The notes: a model not told the origin generated them from the letters alone. A DNA stretch of 64,000 nucleotides from Agaricus subrufescens (GCA_029945375.1 CM057057.1:2976001-3040000), one strand, 5' to 3'. Positions 33,135 to 45,465 are shown, counted from the stretch's first letter. Translations and numbers: made by a program.

Positions 33135-33998
33135 ATGTTCACCGGCCTCGTCAGTCGCCCCTGCCTTTCCACAACCCGCCCCCCTCTCATCTCCCACAGA
33201 TAGAGCACCTCGGCACCGTCGCCGCCATCGCCCTCGACGACAATGGCTGCTCCCTCTCGATCGCAGACTCTGCCCCCATCCTCGGCGACTGTCATATCGG
33301 CGACTCCATTGCCGTAAACGGTGCCTGCTTGACCGTAACCGAATTCGACCTGGCCGAACAGGGCGGCTATTTCAAGGTCTGGCTCGCAAACGAGACCTTG
33401 CAGAGGACTGATCTCGGTCTGTCGCATAATGCCTTCCTTTCGGGCCACAAGTATATTTATCTCAATCTAGGCGAACGCAAGGTTGGTGACCAGCTCAATC
33501 TCGAACGAGCCATGGGTGCACACGTCCGCTTCGGAGGCCATTTTGTCCAGGAATGTCGCGTTTGTACCATGTCATGTTCCCCCCTTGTTGAACTCTGCAT
33601 ATCAGGCTCACGTCGACTCTACTGCAACGGTACTCAACCGAGTCCCTGACGGCGACTCTCTTCGCCTCACGTTCCGGCTTGCCGAGTCCTCCCTCCTCCC
33701 GTACTTGATCCCAAAAGGATATGTCACCATTGACGGTGCATCATTGACCATCACCGGCGTCAACGATGCCGATCGCACCTTTAGCATCATGCTCATCCAA
33801 CACACCCAGGAAAAGATCACTCTGAGTAAGAAGCCAGTCGGGGCTACGGTGAATATAGAAGTTGACATGGTGGGTAAATATGTTGAAAAGAGCGTAATTG
33901 CTGCGCTCGGTGATGGTTCTTCCAGTCAAGTCCGTACATTGGTCGAGAAAGTCGTCGAAGATGTGTTGGTCAAGAAGGGTATAATAAAGCCGTCGTAG
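33135..33998 (+). CDS. RIB5: Riboflavin synthase
   Basis: Converts two 6,7-dimethyl-8-ribityllumazine molecules to riboflavin. The first exon is just five codons, MFTGL, then a roughly 51 nt intron (GTCAGT...ACAG), then IEHLGTVAAIALDDNGCSL. The spliced start MFTGLIEHLG is the invariant riboflavin synthase N-terminus, which supports this tiny exon. Two lumazine-binding repeats follow: IGDSIAVNGACLTVTEFDL with NLERAMGAHVRFGGHFVQ, and, after a second intron, AHVDSTATVLNRVPDGDSL with GYVTIDGASLTITGVND. The C-terminal helix for trimer formation is VEKSVIAALGDGSS onward. Stop at 33996-33998. No break or missing motif. Confidence 0.95.
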
Positions 33999-34109
33999 TA
34001 CGCTGTAGACTATCTTATCTCAGGGTCAATGAAATCCCCTTGTCACGTCGTCCAACTTTCCCTGATCTCTCTCTCCTCCTACTCTCTTTCCCCCACGACG
34101 GGTTCGACC

Positions 34110-36425
34110 ATGACGGCTGCAGCAATGGGCGACCTAGCACCGAAACGCAAGGTTCTGCTTGGCCTTGTTTTCTTTTCATATAACGGCGGAAGTGCTGAAC
34201 TCCAGGTTAGGTGCCTACTGCGAGGCTGACCACGACCCGCCGCAACGATGTGTCCCCCGCATCCTCCAGACCCTCTTCACGAAACGGCCCCTCACGCCCG
34301 ACTTCTCCAACAAAGTCATACATATCTGGGACTTCTCCCCTCATCCGGCCCAAGGCAAAAGTCAACAGCAGTGCACTGCGCAGAACCTCAAGCTCGCATA
34401 CTCCTCCGGCGGATAGCCCCGTAAATTTAGCCAGACCACCCTCTCCCGCTAAAGTCGTAGTTTCACCCACTTCGCGGCTACGGTCACCACCAGCATCTAC
34501 CATCGGTATCAGCAGCACGAGAAAACCAACGACAGCTCGAATCAAAGCCAGTACCAGTGTAACATCCGACGCGAATTTCAAAGCCAAATCACCCTCGCCC
34601 GAACTTCGCAATAGACCAACTACAACCGCGTCCGAAATCAGCAAGACTCAACCATACTTACGAGAACGACAAGAAAGTCCTGTTACAACTCTTCATCATG
34701 CATCATCATTTTCTGCCCTTCAACGTCGCTCACCTTCACCTTCGACACCCAATCATAATGCACAGACACGAAATCCCGCCCCGCGTTATGCTCAATCAGA
34801 ACTTGGGATTTCGCCGTCTTCTAATGAACACCATGCCGACAACGGGGGGCCTGTACTACAACCTATCAAAGTTCGTTCAAAGGTATCCTCTCTTGCAAAG
34901 AACGTCAGTGACTCTCCCGAGATTTCGCCCCCAATATCCTCAAAGAGAACTGTACCACCCCGTGTGAGGGTGCCCTCAGTATCATCCATCGCGTCGTTCG
35001 TAAGCACGCCTTCTAACAAGACATCAAGTTCTGCGTCGGCGACAACAACGACATACTATCCTATAACCACCGCAACCCCAGCAGCTAATCCCCACCGTTA
35101 TCCCTCTTCAAAACCATCTCCAGCTGCAAGTGGCCTTCGCTCGGGTTTCTCTACTTCTTCACCGTCACCTAGATACACGTCCGCACCGCCGGAATCACGA
35201 CCCCAATCCGATGATTTCCGACCATTCGCCAAAACAACGGCATCGTCCATCTTTCCTCCGTCACCTGGTTCAAATGTGAATGGTTACCCTCGTCGTCTTT
35301 CTGTCGGAGCAGCGGGAGGAGGAGGTAATGTAGCAAGGATCATAGATGATCCAGCCAACGTCCCATTACCACCCCAATCTCCGCCCACATCCTCACTTTC
35401 GGTATCTTCGCGCTCATCTACTTCTTATGTGGGAACGAGTCCGGATAGTCCAGTCTCGTTCAGCTTTAGCTTGACTAGTCCGAAGAGGCAGAGTTTGAAG
35501 GAAACGTTGGATACACTTAATACGTATGTTTCTATGAGAGATGACGTCCAGGAAGAAGGAGGAGAAGAAACAGAAGAAGAGACTAGTAGTCTCAGTGGAC
35601 ACACAGTTGAAGAGAATGAAGAACGAAAAGTTAGAGCTGAAGCCAAATCGAACAGAAAGGTACGCGCATTTCACTCACCTCAAAACCAGTTCTCAAATCT
35701 CATAACTGTTGAATCTACCTTACCAGATTGCAGATTTGGAAATCACAAATCGCTCCCTATTAGCCATCAATGCCTCGCTGGAAAAAACAAAGGACAGGCA
35801 GGCTAAAGAAATTCGGGAACTCAAACGTAAATTACGTGAATCACGACTTATACTTCCACCTCGGGCTTATAGAGCCGTCAAGTCTTCGTTGGATCCTGAA
35901 GAAATCGGAGACGACGAGGAAGATATCGAATCTTCTTCTTCTGATGACGATAATGATGACGACAATGATGACGATGACAGCGTTGCCGGTAACGGAACCG
36001 CTCGGAAAGGCTCAAGTGACGAGACTTATGGAAGAATCAAACTTCTCATCACCAACTTGTTGGAAATAGGGAAACGAGCGTTAGAAGACACTAAAGAGAA
36101 TCACATGGAAACAAAAAGCGGTACCAAAGTGTTGACAGCGGAGGAAGTGGAGACTTGGAGAGATTCAGCCATCGGTGGTTTAGGTGCTGAAAACCTCTCG
36201 GACCAAGGAAGTCATTTGGGTGTTGCAGATCAAAGTTTGGACGATTTTGACGAAGATGATAATTTAAATGGACTTTCGAGGGGTCGCAGTCTGACGCCAC
36301 AACCCGTAATGCTTAATGGTGGTACCGGTCCCCATGATGACCAAACCGATTCGATTATACCATCATCATTATCGAGTCTACCAAGTCCACAACTACCCCC
36401 TATTCTAATCACAGAACCATCTTAA
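34110..36425 (+). CDS. Disordered Ser/Pro-rich protein with conserved coil
   Basis: The start at 34110 gives MTAAAMGDLAPKRK, an intron of about 60 nt, then VPTARLTTTRRNDVSPASS. For about 430 residues the sequence is Ser/Pro/Thr-rich and basic, with many S/T-P sites. It then becomes ordered: SPKRQSLKETLDTLNTYVSM, a Glu-rich stretch and, after an intron at about 35660-35726, IADLEITNRSLLAINASLE, KTKDRQAKEIRELKRKLRE, a coiled coil conserved in many fungal proteins of this kind. A Ser/Asp run (about 35930-35980) and a helical segment TYGRIKLLITNLLEIGKRAL follow. A cytoskeletal or signalling scaffold is possible, but no function can be assigned from sequence. Confidence 0.75.
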
Positions 36426-36735
36426 GACTATACTTACGACTTACGCAGGGACCCTTCTGTATTCTTTTCTGTGCTCTACTTTACTAAATGACTCGATGCG
36501 CTTTGCACATCTATTCTCCTGAACATTTCTTTTTTTTTTTTTCTCGATCATTCCTTTCCTTCACATTTTCACCTCAGCACTCCTTTTTTTACCTTTCGCT
36601 TTCATACGTTCATTTTTAATATCTCATTGCAACTTATACTGTATCCACTTTTACATTCAATCATGATGAACTCAAATTCACGGAAACTGACAATCTGACA
36701 CATGGAGGTGGTATCGACTACATAGAAAAACAAAA
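36426..36735. other. Convergent 3' region with T tracts
   Basis: 310 bp between the stop codons of the disordered protein and MYO1. It contains a 14-base T tract near 36529-36543 and other T-rich stretches, fitting overlapping 3' ends. No coding sequence seen. Confidence 0.5.
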
Positions 36736-39700
36736 TTAACCCTCTGATCCACGTTGTGCTCTCTTTGCCAACTAGGAAAAGAAAGAAGATGAGTAAAATT
36801 TTATCAATACATCGAGATCAAAAACCGTAGTACTCACAGCCGCAGCAAGGTCCATTTGTCCTACAACCATAGCTGGTTGCCCCACACTCTTGGGCTTACT
36901 AGATGGTGTAGGTGTTGGTCTAACCGCTGCCGGAACGGGTGGTTTACCAGGCGCCGGTTTGCTCCCCACCGGAGGCTTCGGTGAAGCCGGTTTCGCAGCC
37001 ACAGGCGGAGGTTTGGGTTTAGAAGCAACAGGAGGTGGTACTTTACCGCTCGCCGGCGTTTCAGATTTCTTCCAAGGAGTAGCAGACCCATTAGAAGCAG
37101 CCATCCCAGGAAATACTGACACTGGCTTGGCCGACGCGTCAGCAGCGACAGATGATGCTACAACCTTTGGCGTCGGAGCCGCCGGTGTCGGTATTGGTCG
37201 ACTTCTCGGGGGTGGTGGAGGAGCTGCTGGGGCAGCTTTAGGCGGGGCGAGTTCCAAATAGTTATTTGGTGCCCATCCCTCAGCACCATCCTTCCTAACT
37301 AGCCACCAGCCATTGTCATCTTTCTGTACAAGCTCTACCAGATCATCTTTCTGAAGCGACATTTCACCTTCCTGGCCTTCAAAGGCGTACTTGGCTTTAT
37401 ACATAGGCTTTTCAGGCTCTGCGGGCGGAGGAGGTGCAACAGAGCGAGGTGGAGGCGGGGGTGCCCGGGGCACTGCCGAGCTTGTGGTTGAAGCAGCCTG
37501 TTTCGCTACTGGTGTAGGCGCCGATTTTACTATGGGCTGTATAGGTGCAGCGGATGCAGACTGTCCCGGAAGGGGTCGGACAGTAGGCTTAGGCTTTGAT
37601 ACAGTAGCGCCTGTGGGTCTCTTCTGTAGAAGATGTCAATCAAAGACCTGTAGAAATCACAAGACTCGAACTCACAGAGGGGCCCCCGGCCTTCAGAAGT
37701 TTTCCTTGCGTGATAGGCCTCACAACCCCTGGCTTCCTCTTGGCGGGCGGTCGGGACACACTATTTGGCGGCTCTCCTGATGGCACCCGTACGGTGTGGC
37801 TTTTGTATACATCACCTCTTGGTACTGTCTCATCCTTTATGAACTTGATCTCAGCCTTCTTGTCTTTCTTCTTCACATACTCAACCCTGAAGGTAGTTAG
37901 CACCAACACTGATGTATACACACAGATTGAACATACGTGGGGCCTATTGCGACATTAATCGAAGCTTGTGTAAGTTGTAACAGATGGGTGCTGAGTTCGG
38001 TTTTGAATTCGCAGCTGATAACAGGATCCCCGTCTTCCGATGGCACGTTGGTGTTGATCGACTAAGATCCCAGGATACTAAGAACAGATCATCACAAGAT
38101 GACAACAAACTTACCATCCAATCATCTCTGAGATTCGACATGCCGATACTCTTTATACTGACCAGAGGAATTTTACGTTCAACAGAAGTCACAGGAGGCC
38201 CATTTTTTGCAGTAGTGATAAGGATGTAGATGGCTCCCGATGTCTAGCAATAGATAAGCGGCCAATTTTATGACGCTTAATAATTTTCACAAACCACAAT
38301 TATGAACCGGGGGCTCGGTTTACTTGAACGACCTGTCTTGGATACCAGGACCTGACATTTTCCACTAAAGGTAGCTTCCCCAGCTATAAAATTATTGAGC
38401 TATATGGAATCCAATTTTTCGCAGGTTAACTTTACCTGTAATTCCGCATACAGACGCAAGTTCAGCTCCCAGAGGGTCTCTCGTGTTGATCCCTAGATAA
38501 TCCCCATGGAAGCGTCTGTAGCTAAGAAGACTGAACCGGCGCCGTTCTTTTCTTCCAGCCAAAATTTGATGACCATAATCGCGTATCTGTGCGTACACGA
38601 TGCCCTCTTTGTTATTCTTCCAGAAACGCTGGATCCGGCGAGCACATTCATGCTTATAACGCATGTAGTTCCTAAAGGCACGTTGTATCCTGCCGGCCAT
38701 ATTATGCCAATATCGATCCCTCATAGTCTCTAGAGCGAATAACTAGAACATACGTGAATCAAATTCAAGGGTATACAAGAACCAACATACCGTTTCTGGG
38801 TTTTTTATGAATGCCTTCGTCACGCCCATCTGCCACTCTTCTTTTGCAATGCCTACATCCTTCAGAATTTGCTCACACCCGGACTTTGAGTCTCCAGACC
38901 ATATATATTCGCCGGCATACGAAGTTTTAGCCGACAAAAGGTAGAATCGCTCGACTACCTTTTCGAAAGTATTTCGATATGCGAAGCCAGCTCTGCGGAC
39001 CCGGATGTTCTCCTGAAGACCAAGATATTTGATTTGATGAAGCACGGCTTTAGTATCATACTCCGTGGAACTACGGTTTTGATTAGGCTTGATCGTCCGG
39101 ATATAAGATGGTTGTGCCCTCATGAGGTTTTCTACGAGCGCTCCCGCCGATTGCTAGCCAAAAGTTTAGTAACAATCACATACGCGGGATACACAACGTA
39201 CCTTGATTCTGTCACCCGCCGTTGGGGGCCGTTTTTTGCTGTTAGGATCAGGACGGTCGGGGAAAATTGTTTGCAAGAACGTATTGCTGCTACCACCAAT
39301 CAAATCCAGGAGATCCTTGATGAGGGAGTCCTTGTTTTTATCCGTCATACCAGCTACATTATACATGACATCTCCGGCGTAGTGGCGAACAAGGAACTGA
39401 GCGCCACGGGCCTCAAAATGTGGATTACTTGCGAGCATGCTGGTGCGCTGGACGAAGCTGTTATCCGCAGCTGCAGGGTCAGCATGTGCGGTAGCACAAG
39501 CATCATTCAAAGCTGCGAAGATCCCAGGCGGACGACGTTCTTCAATGAGTTCACATACAATCTTGTTATTGAAAAAGTTGATTGGTGTCCATTTGATTTG
39601 TTCGCGAACATATTCCTCTTGTTCTGTCTTCAAGGTTAACTCGATGAAGATTTGCTGAAGTTTCTCGTTGACATAGTTAATGCATAGTTGTTCAAAGGAA

Positions 39701-41310
39701 TTGTCCTAGAGAAGGTTGTCAGAAATGAATGATGGGCGAATAGCGACAATACCTCGAATATTTCAAAGCCAAAGATGTCTAGAATACCAATTACATGAGC
39801 GGATGCTCCTCGCGCCTTCATGGAAATATTGATTCTGGAAACTATCCATTCGAATAGATTGTTATAAATTGCTTTGGATAGTGCATCTCGGCCCGCTGAA
39901 GCCTGGGCGGGGTTTAAAGGAACGTCATAAACAGAACCACGGCGTCCTCCTCTCTGTGTCTCCACGACTCTCTGGGTAAGTGATTTCTGCACCAGGGCAC
40001 CATCCACTTCCATTAAGTAGGCAACAAAATCAGTCACTCCAGTGTCCGAGATCATCGCATTTCCATCGTCCATCTCCTGGAACTGAACGTTTCCGAGCCA
40101 TAGGACTATTGCCAACATCTTGAAGATCTCATTCTGCTCCTCCGGACTCAAACCTATAACACCCATAGCTTTCTTATGGATAGTCAGATTTGAGAACCTT
40201 GAGAGATAAACATGAATCGTACAATTGTATCCGCATAGTCCTTGGCATCGTCAATATCTTGAACCTCCAGACAATTGCTCATACTCGTGTATGCATAAGC
40301 TTCTGGGCCTTGAAGGCCAAAGGCATCTGGACGAGAACACTTGGCACTTTGTGAGAATTTGGAAATTCAGCGACGAACCTCTTTGTTCTCCGGAAGCCGC
40401 CTTCGTGAACTGGTAGAAGATGTGGAAGTTACGCTCATTCTCTACTTGCCCTACCACGCGACCCTTCTCCAGCAGATAATTGGTGATCTGTGCTCCAACA
40501 GGCTCCCCCTGGGTGTTGAACATGATTTCTAGATATTTTCCCTGTCTGAAGTGTTAATTTTCAAGGAGAATACTTTGGAATTTCACGTACATGACGACTA
40601 GAGTTGTTATTGCGAAGAGTTTTTGCACAACCGAAACTCTCTAGCAGTGGGTTTGTCGCTAACACCATGTCCTTGATCTCTTGTATACTGCTGTCCTTCC
40701 CTCCAGAAACGGCGGCGATGTACTGCATAATGCGTTTGGCTGCCTCTGTCTTTCCCGCACCTGACTCACCCGAGATGATGACGCATTGATTTTCATGATA
40801 TGCATTCATCTGGTAGTAAGCACTTTCTGCGATGCTGAATACATGTGGTGGTACTTCGAGCCTATTCTTGCCTCGATAACGTTGTAGAACTTCGTCAGTA
40901 TATATCCCGAGATCTAAATGAACATGATAAAGTGGGTTAAGATGATGTTGATATACAGGAGGCTCACCTCGGAATGGATTGACAGAGATCAAGACAGCCC
41001 CAATGTATGTGTATATGTCACCACTCTTCCACCGTTTATCTAGATTCTCGTTGACACTTTCGTTGCTGATAGTGGTCAGCAAGGTCATATCAGACACTCC
41101 GACTTGCTTCTTCTTGAAGCCTTCCTTCCAATCGGCCTAAACAAGTGTTAGGTTCGCGCACATCTCTATAGCACAGTTCGTACCTTCGCCACTTTCGCCC
41201 TGCCACCTGTCTGTTTTGTGGGCGCCACTTTCTTCCCTGCCTTTTTGGATATTGCCTACCGATCATGGTGGATTGGGGTGAAGACATGCATGTCGACTTG
41301 ACTTACCATG
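36736..41310 (-). CDS. MYO1: Class I myosin (long-tailed, SH3-containing)
   Basis: Actin motor of endocytic patches. The ATG at 41308-41310 forms an exon alone; after a 52 nt intron comes [15 protein letters not shown], then [20 protein letters not shown]. Motor: [14 protein letters not shown]-loop [19 protein letters not shown], switch II region DIFGFEIFE. The TEDS residue is Ser in [13 protein letters not shown], 16 residues before DALSK, so activation by a PAK-type kinase is expected. Two IQ-like motifs follow ([28 protein letters not shown]), then the TH1 lipid-binding tail (near 38390-37640), a Pro/Ala-rich TH2 region, an SH3 domain ([37 protein letters not shown]) and a final exon [11 protein letters not shown]. 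The C-terminal acidic Arp2/3-binding motif of ascomycete homologues is not visible. More than ten introns. Confidence 0.93.
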
Positions 41311-41518
41311 GTTCAAGGGGAGTTCCACAAATCCAAGCGCAAGAAATATTAAGTTCTCAGATACGTTAGTCCCAAAACAGTAGAAAGGAGGGGTATGAGG
41401 AAGGGTAAGGTATGATTGAAGCCAAGGTACGTAGATTGGAAACATATCGGCATCCTCCGTTGCTAATTATATCCACATAAATGAACCTCGGGTCGAGGGG
41501 TATGTATGGACGCTCTAC

Positions 41519-43585
41519 TTAAGTTTGTCCCTTTGCTATGGCTTGTAATGCCTCTGCAGCGGGCATGAGGATCATTTGTTCCTTGGTAATACCTTCACCT
41601 TTGATAAGCCGCACAAGCGCTTTCACGAGTCCTACTAATTGCGCATCCTTCCCCAGCGATGCTCGTGTCTCGTCATCATCAATTCCTTTCCACATGTTAT
41701 TGACACAAACAACACCGCGGTGCACGAGACCCGAGTCTTCATGCGTGGTTCTATCGTCTTCTATATTTTCTTCATTGGGAAACACAACGACGGATGGATC
41801 AATGAGTTGTGTTAGAATTGGAAGAACTCTGCCCCCTTCCTTTTGCAGCTTCGCTAAAGCTTTGCAAGCATATGGTGAACACGTCAACGTGGCAAGCGCA
41901 CCGGACGCCGCTAATACAGTCGCTAAGTCGTCAACGTCTGCTAACGCAGCCAGAATCTGGAGTTTTGATTGGGAATGGGGAGAGTCCGGAGCGCCACCAT
42001 AGTGGGCAAAAGCTTCGTCGGAACCGGCGATTAGATTACAAATGAGTTCGATAGCGGACCGTCGTACGAGAACATGGTCCTCAAGCATAAGGAGATCAAC
42101 CCTACTCAGGAGTCCGTCCGAACTAGCGATGCGCTCTGCGACGTCTGGTTGATATGATGACAGATTGGTGAGGGCCATATTGGCCTCAAACTTTTGTAGC
42201 AATGTCGATGACGGATGTTGCACGAGAATGGAGAAAGGCCTGATTGCATCATACACTGCACCGATGTTCGGCCCGAAAACTTGTAGGGGAGACGATGTGA
42301 TAGCAAGCTTGGCGAGAGCTTGGATGGTTTCCAAAAATGCTGTGTCAAGGATCTGTTCTTTTGAGGTTAGGGTCGCGAGGGCATGCTTGATGAGCGTAGA
42401 AAGGACTTTGGTTCCTCCACTCTGCAATACTTTACCCCTGTTTTCTTTATCTTCCACGATGCTGAAAATCGTCTTTCCAAGTTGCACTCTAACCGCTAGA
42501 CTGTCACTAGCGGATAGTACAGCACCGATGACACTCAATCCTCCGGCATCAATAACTCGACGGACGCGTATCCTGACTTGCTCATTTGACTCTAGTACCG
42601 AGACATCCGGTGCGCTTACGTTTTGCTTCTTGGCTTGAGCCATCCTTTTCAGTTTTTCGATTTGAGCCTGCTCCTCAGAAAGCTGAGGTCGATATGCACA
42701 TAGGTTGGAGACGACGACTAGTGTTCCATATGCGAGGGCTGAATCGGTAGCTTGTTCCGTGGGTGATGTTGAAGGCTTTCTCTGGGGAATGATAGAGAAT
42801 AGCTGACGAAGAAATTTTGTATCTGAAGATAGCGTCTCCTTGACTTCAGGCCTAGTGCTGAGATATGCGAGGCCCTCTATCGCGTCCGGAAGAGAAGCTC
42901 GAGTTTTGCTAACAACGAGGCCCTTCATCATGTCCACAAGGCTATTTTCCTGATCAACACTATCAGAGGTCTCGGAGGTAGTAACTTCCGAGGCATCAGC
43001 AGCTACTCCTCTAAGATGTTTGATCAAGGCGACTGCAGCTGCAGCTCGAAGGGTGAGGTCTGAAGACTGCTGAGATTTAGCCTCCAGCCATTGTACAGCC
43101 TGAGGCGGAATCAGCTGCCTGCTGTTTTTATGACTGGAAGCCTGGCCCAGTAGATGGGCAACATCCTCAAACAGTTCTGACGAGCGAGACAGATCGATGC
43201 CCTCAAGAATGTTCTCCATGACTCCATCTCTGGAAATAACAGCCACGGCAATCTCCCAGTCAACTTGAAAAAGCGCGTATAAGGTGCATATGCCGGTTCG
43301 TAGTGACAAGTCGTTTGTCTCCGCCAACGAATCAGCGACAAGAGGTCCGAGAAGATCGACAAGTTTCTCGTTCCGTGCGTTTTTACCCTTTGCATGAGTC
43401 TTTTGGCACAAAGCGGAAAGTAAAACGTAGGCTTTAGAGCGGATAATCGAAGAATGTGGATATGTGAACGCCCGTATAAGCGGTTGGATATCGGAGGAGG
43501 TGAACGCAGAGAGATCTGAGGCCTGCCACTTTTTAAGTAGTGTATCCAATGTCTTCTCATCTACTTGCACTGTATCGCTGGACAT
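41519..43585 (-). CDS. UCS-domain myosin chaperone (She4/UNC-45 type)
   Basis: One continuous frame of 688 codons with no intron, unlike its neighbours. N-terminus MSSDTVQVDEKTLDTLLKKW, then a chain of armadillo-like helical repeats (SLRTGICTLYALFQVDWEIA, YGTLVVVSNLCAYRPQLSEE, KFEANMALTNLSSYQPDVAE, VRRSAIELICNLIAGSDEAF, HRGVVCVNNMWKGIDDDE). Start and end match the fungal UNC-45/Cro1/She4 group, which lacks the TPR domain found in animals. The protein folds and stabilises myosin motor domains with Hsp90/Hsp70. It lies directly upstream of MYO1 on the same strand (208 bp between its stop and the MYO1 start). Divergent from TRM6 with only 121 bp between start codons. Confidence 0.88.
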   Translation of the reverse strand: MSSDTVQVDEKTLDTLLKKWQASDLSAFTSSDIQPLIRAFTYPHSSIIRSKAYVLLSALCQKTHAKGKNARNEKLVDLLGPLVADSLAETNDLSLRTGICTLYALFQVDWEIAVAVISRDGVMENILEGIDLSRSSELFEDVAHLLGQASSHKNSRQLIPPQAVQWLEAKSQQSSDLTLRAAAAVALIKHLRGVAADASEVTTSETSDSVDQENSLVDMMKGLVVSKTRASLPDAIEGLAYLSTRPEVKETLSSDTKFLRQLFSIIPQRKPSTSPTEQATDSALAYGTLVVVSNLCAYRPQLSEEQAQIEKLKRMAQAKKQNVSAPDVSVLESNEQVRIRVRRVIDAGGLSVIGAVLSASDSLAVRVQLGKTIFSIVEDKENRGKVLQSGGTKVLSTLIKHALATLTSKEQILDTAFLETIQALAKLAITSSPLQVFGPNIGAVYDAIRPFSILVQHPSSTLLQKFEANMALTNLSSYQPDVAERIASSDGLLSRVDLLMLEDHVLVRRSAIELICNLIAGSDEAFAHYGGAPDSPHSQSKLQILAALADVDDLATVLAASGALATLTCSPYACKALAKLQKEGGRVLPILTQLIDPSVVVFPNEENIEDDRTTHEDSGLVHRGVVCVNNMWKGIDDDETRASLGKDAQLVGLVKALVRLIKGEGITKEQMILMPAAEALQAIAKGQT

Positions 43586-43706
43586 GCTGAGTGGATAAAT
43601 GCTGGCGTGGTACGAAGCGGAGCTGCCTGAATAGAGACAGCCCTGAAAGAGATCGATGTGAGGTCACATCTAACTTTTCACTTTGATTCTCTTTGTTGTT
43701 TTCGCT

Positions 43707-45465
43707 ATGCCTCCCAAAACAAAACAGCGCAAGGGCGCCCCTCTGTACGACCCGAATCTCCGTGACACTACCATTCAAGCTGGAGATTATGTCCTGGTCC
43801 AATTGGCAAATGGTGATATTCGCAGTGTAAAACTCGATCCCAATTCGTGCGTTGTTATTTCTTCTTTAGATCACAAGAAGTTTCACAGTCCTTCAGAACT
43901 GCCAACATCAATAAATTTGGGTCTTTTTATGCCAATGAACTCATAGGGCAGCTTTACGGGACCACTTATGAAATACAGGGCAAGAAGTTGAAACCATTAC
44001 CTCCTCGTACTCTGCAGGAAGTAGGTAGGACCTCCCTTCGTTTTGGTTTATTTTGTTCTCATGTTCCCTACAGAGGATACAGAGGCAACAAACGAATATA
44101 TAAATGACGGAGAGTTCGTGCAACCCCTGACAATCACGGAAATTCAGGCGCTAAAACAAGCTGGAGCGCATGCAAACGCAAGTCAATATATACCTGTCAT
44201 TGAATCTTGCCTTGAACCTCATACCATGCTTCTAGGATATCATAAAAAAACAAATCGAGCAACACTCAAATTACTCCCTCAAAACAGAGTATAGCAAAGA
44301 AAAGTATAAAAAGCGCAAGGAAGTGAAGTATGTTAGCCATTAGCATTCATCCTCTTACCAACTGACGTGCTCAAAAAGGTATATCAAAACATTCACGACT
44401 CTTCAACCCACCCTTTACAACGTCTGTGAGTATTGGTTCGGGAAAGATCAAGCACGACTACGAGATATTCGCGTGGATACTCTATCACAATTATTAAACT
44501 TGGGCAACATAAAGCCAAAAGGAAGATACATAGTTGTCGATGACGCATCCGGAGTGGTAGTCTCTGCTGTGCTAGAGAGAATGGGAGGTATGTCAGATAC
44601 ATCCTAACACCAAAAGATCTTTTTTCACCCCAGGCAGGGGAAGGACGACTCATAACAATACACGACTCTGAATCACCTCCACCCTATCCTGTCATGAACA
44701 ACATGAACTTCTCTTCAGAAACCACAAGTATCCTATCATCACTCAATTGGGCCACCGCCGATGAAGACTACACTCCAATCCTTCCCCCAAGCGAAACTGC
44801 AGAGCAGAGCGTCAAATCCGAACGTCAAAAATCTCGTCTAAATAAACGAAAAGTCATGACAGAACATCTCAATTCAACACGACAAGAATTGTTTGACGGT
44901 GACTTTGACGGGTGCGGATGTCCCCCATCCACTGAGTCATCTCCTACTGACCGTCGACCGATACCAGGCTTATACTTGCAACGCAATACGACCCGTATTC
45001 TATCATTGAAAAATACGCGCAGTATCTAGGCGGTTCAGCCAACTTAGTTGTATACAGCCCTCATCCTCAAATTTTGGCCGACCTCCAAGCCAAGCTACGG
45101 AATATTCCTGAATGGTTATCCCCGAACCTTACAGAATCGTGGCTACGCCGCTATCAAGTGCTTCCTGGTCGAACGCATCCCCTCATGAGTATGTCGGGGT
45201 CCGGAGGTTATCTACTACATGCAATTAGAGTGTACGTCGTATTGAGTACAATTAGGCTGACAGACGTTGATTGCCTTTACCCAGATATGACGACCCAAAT
45301 GCTTCGTACACTCAGCTGTATAAACACCGCAACAAGAAAAGCAAAAACGACAGCTCCGCCACACCAAATACAAAAGATGAAGAATCATCAATCGCAGAGA
45401 TCACTAACACGCCAGATACAGGCGTGGAAATAGATCCAGCTGGAGAAACGGCGGTCGTTCATTAA
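43707..45465 (+). CDS. TRM6: tRNA (adenine-58-N1)-methyltransferase non-catalytic subunit
   Basis: Partner of Trm61 in the nuclear m1A58 enzyme (yeast Gcd10). Start at 43707 gives MPPKTKQRKGAPLYDPNLRD, then IQAGDYVLVQLANGDIRSVK. Across introns the frame reads INKFGSFYANELIGQLYGTT, YEIQGKKLKPLPPRTLQEV, YINDGEFVQPLTITEIQAL, then KTFTTLQPTLYNVCEYWFG, IRVDTLSQLLNLGNIKPKGR and YIVVDDASGVVVSAVLERMG. The C-terminal half is a degenerate Rossmann domain lacking a clear SAM loop, as expected for this subunit; it includes GGSANLVVYSPHPQIL and LPGRTHPLMSMSGSGGYLL. Acidic, disordered end to TAA... TRM6 ends at 45463-45465. Five or more introns. Confidence 0.9.
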
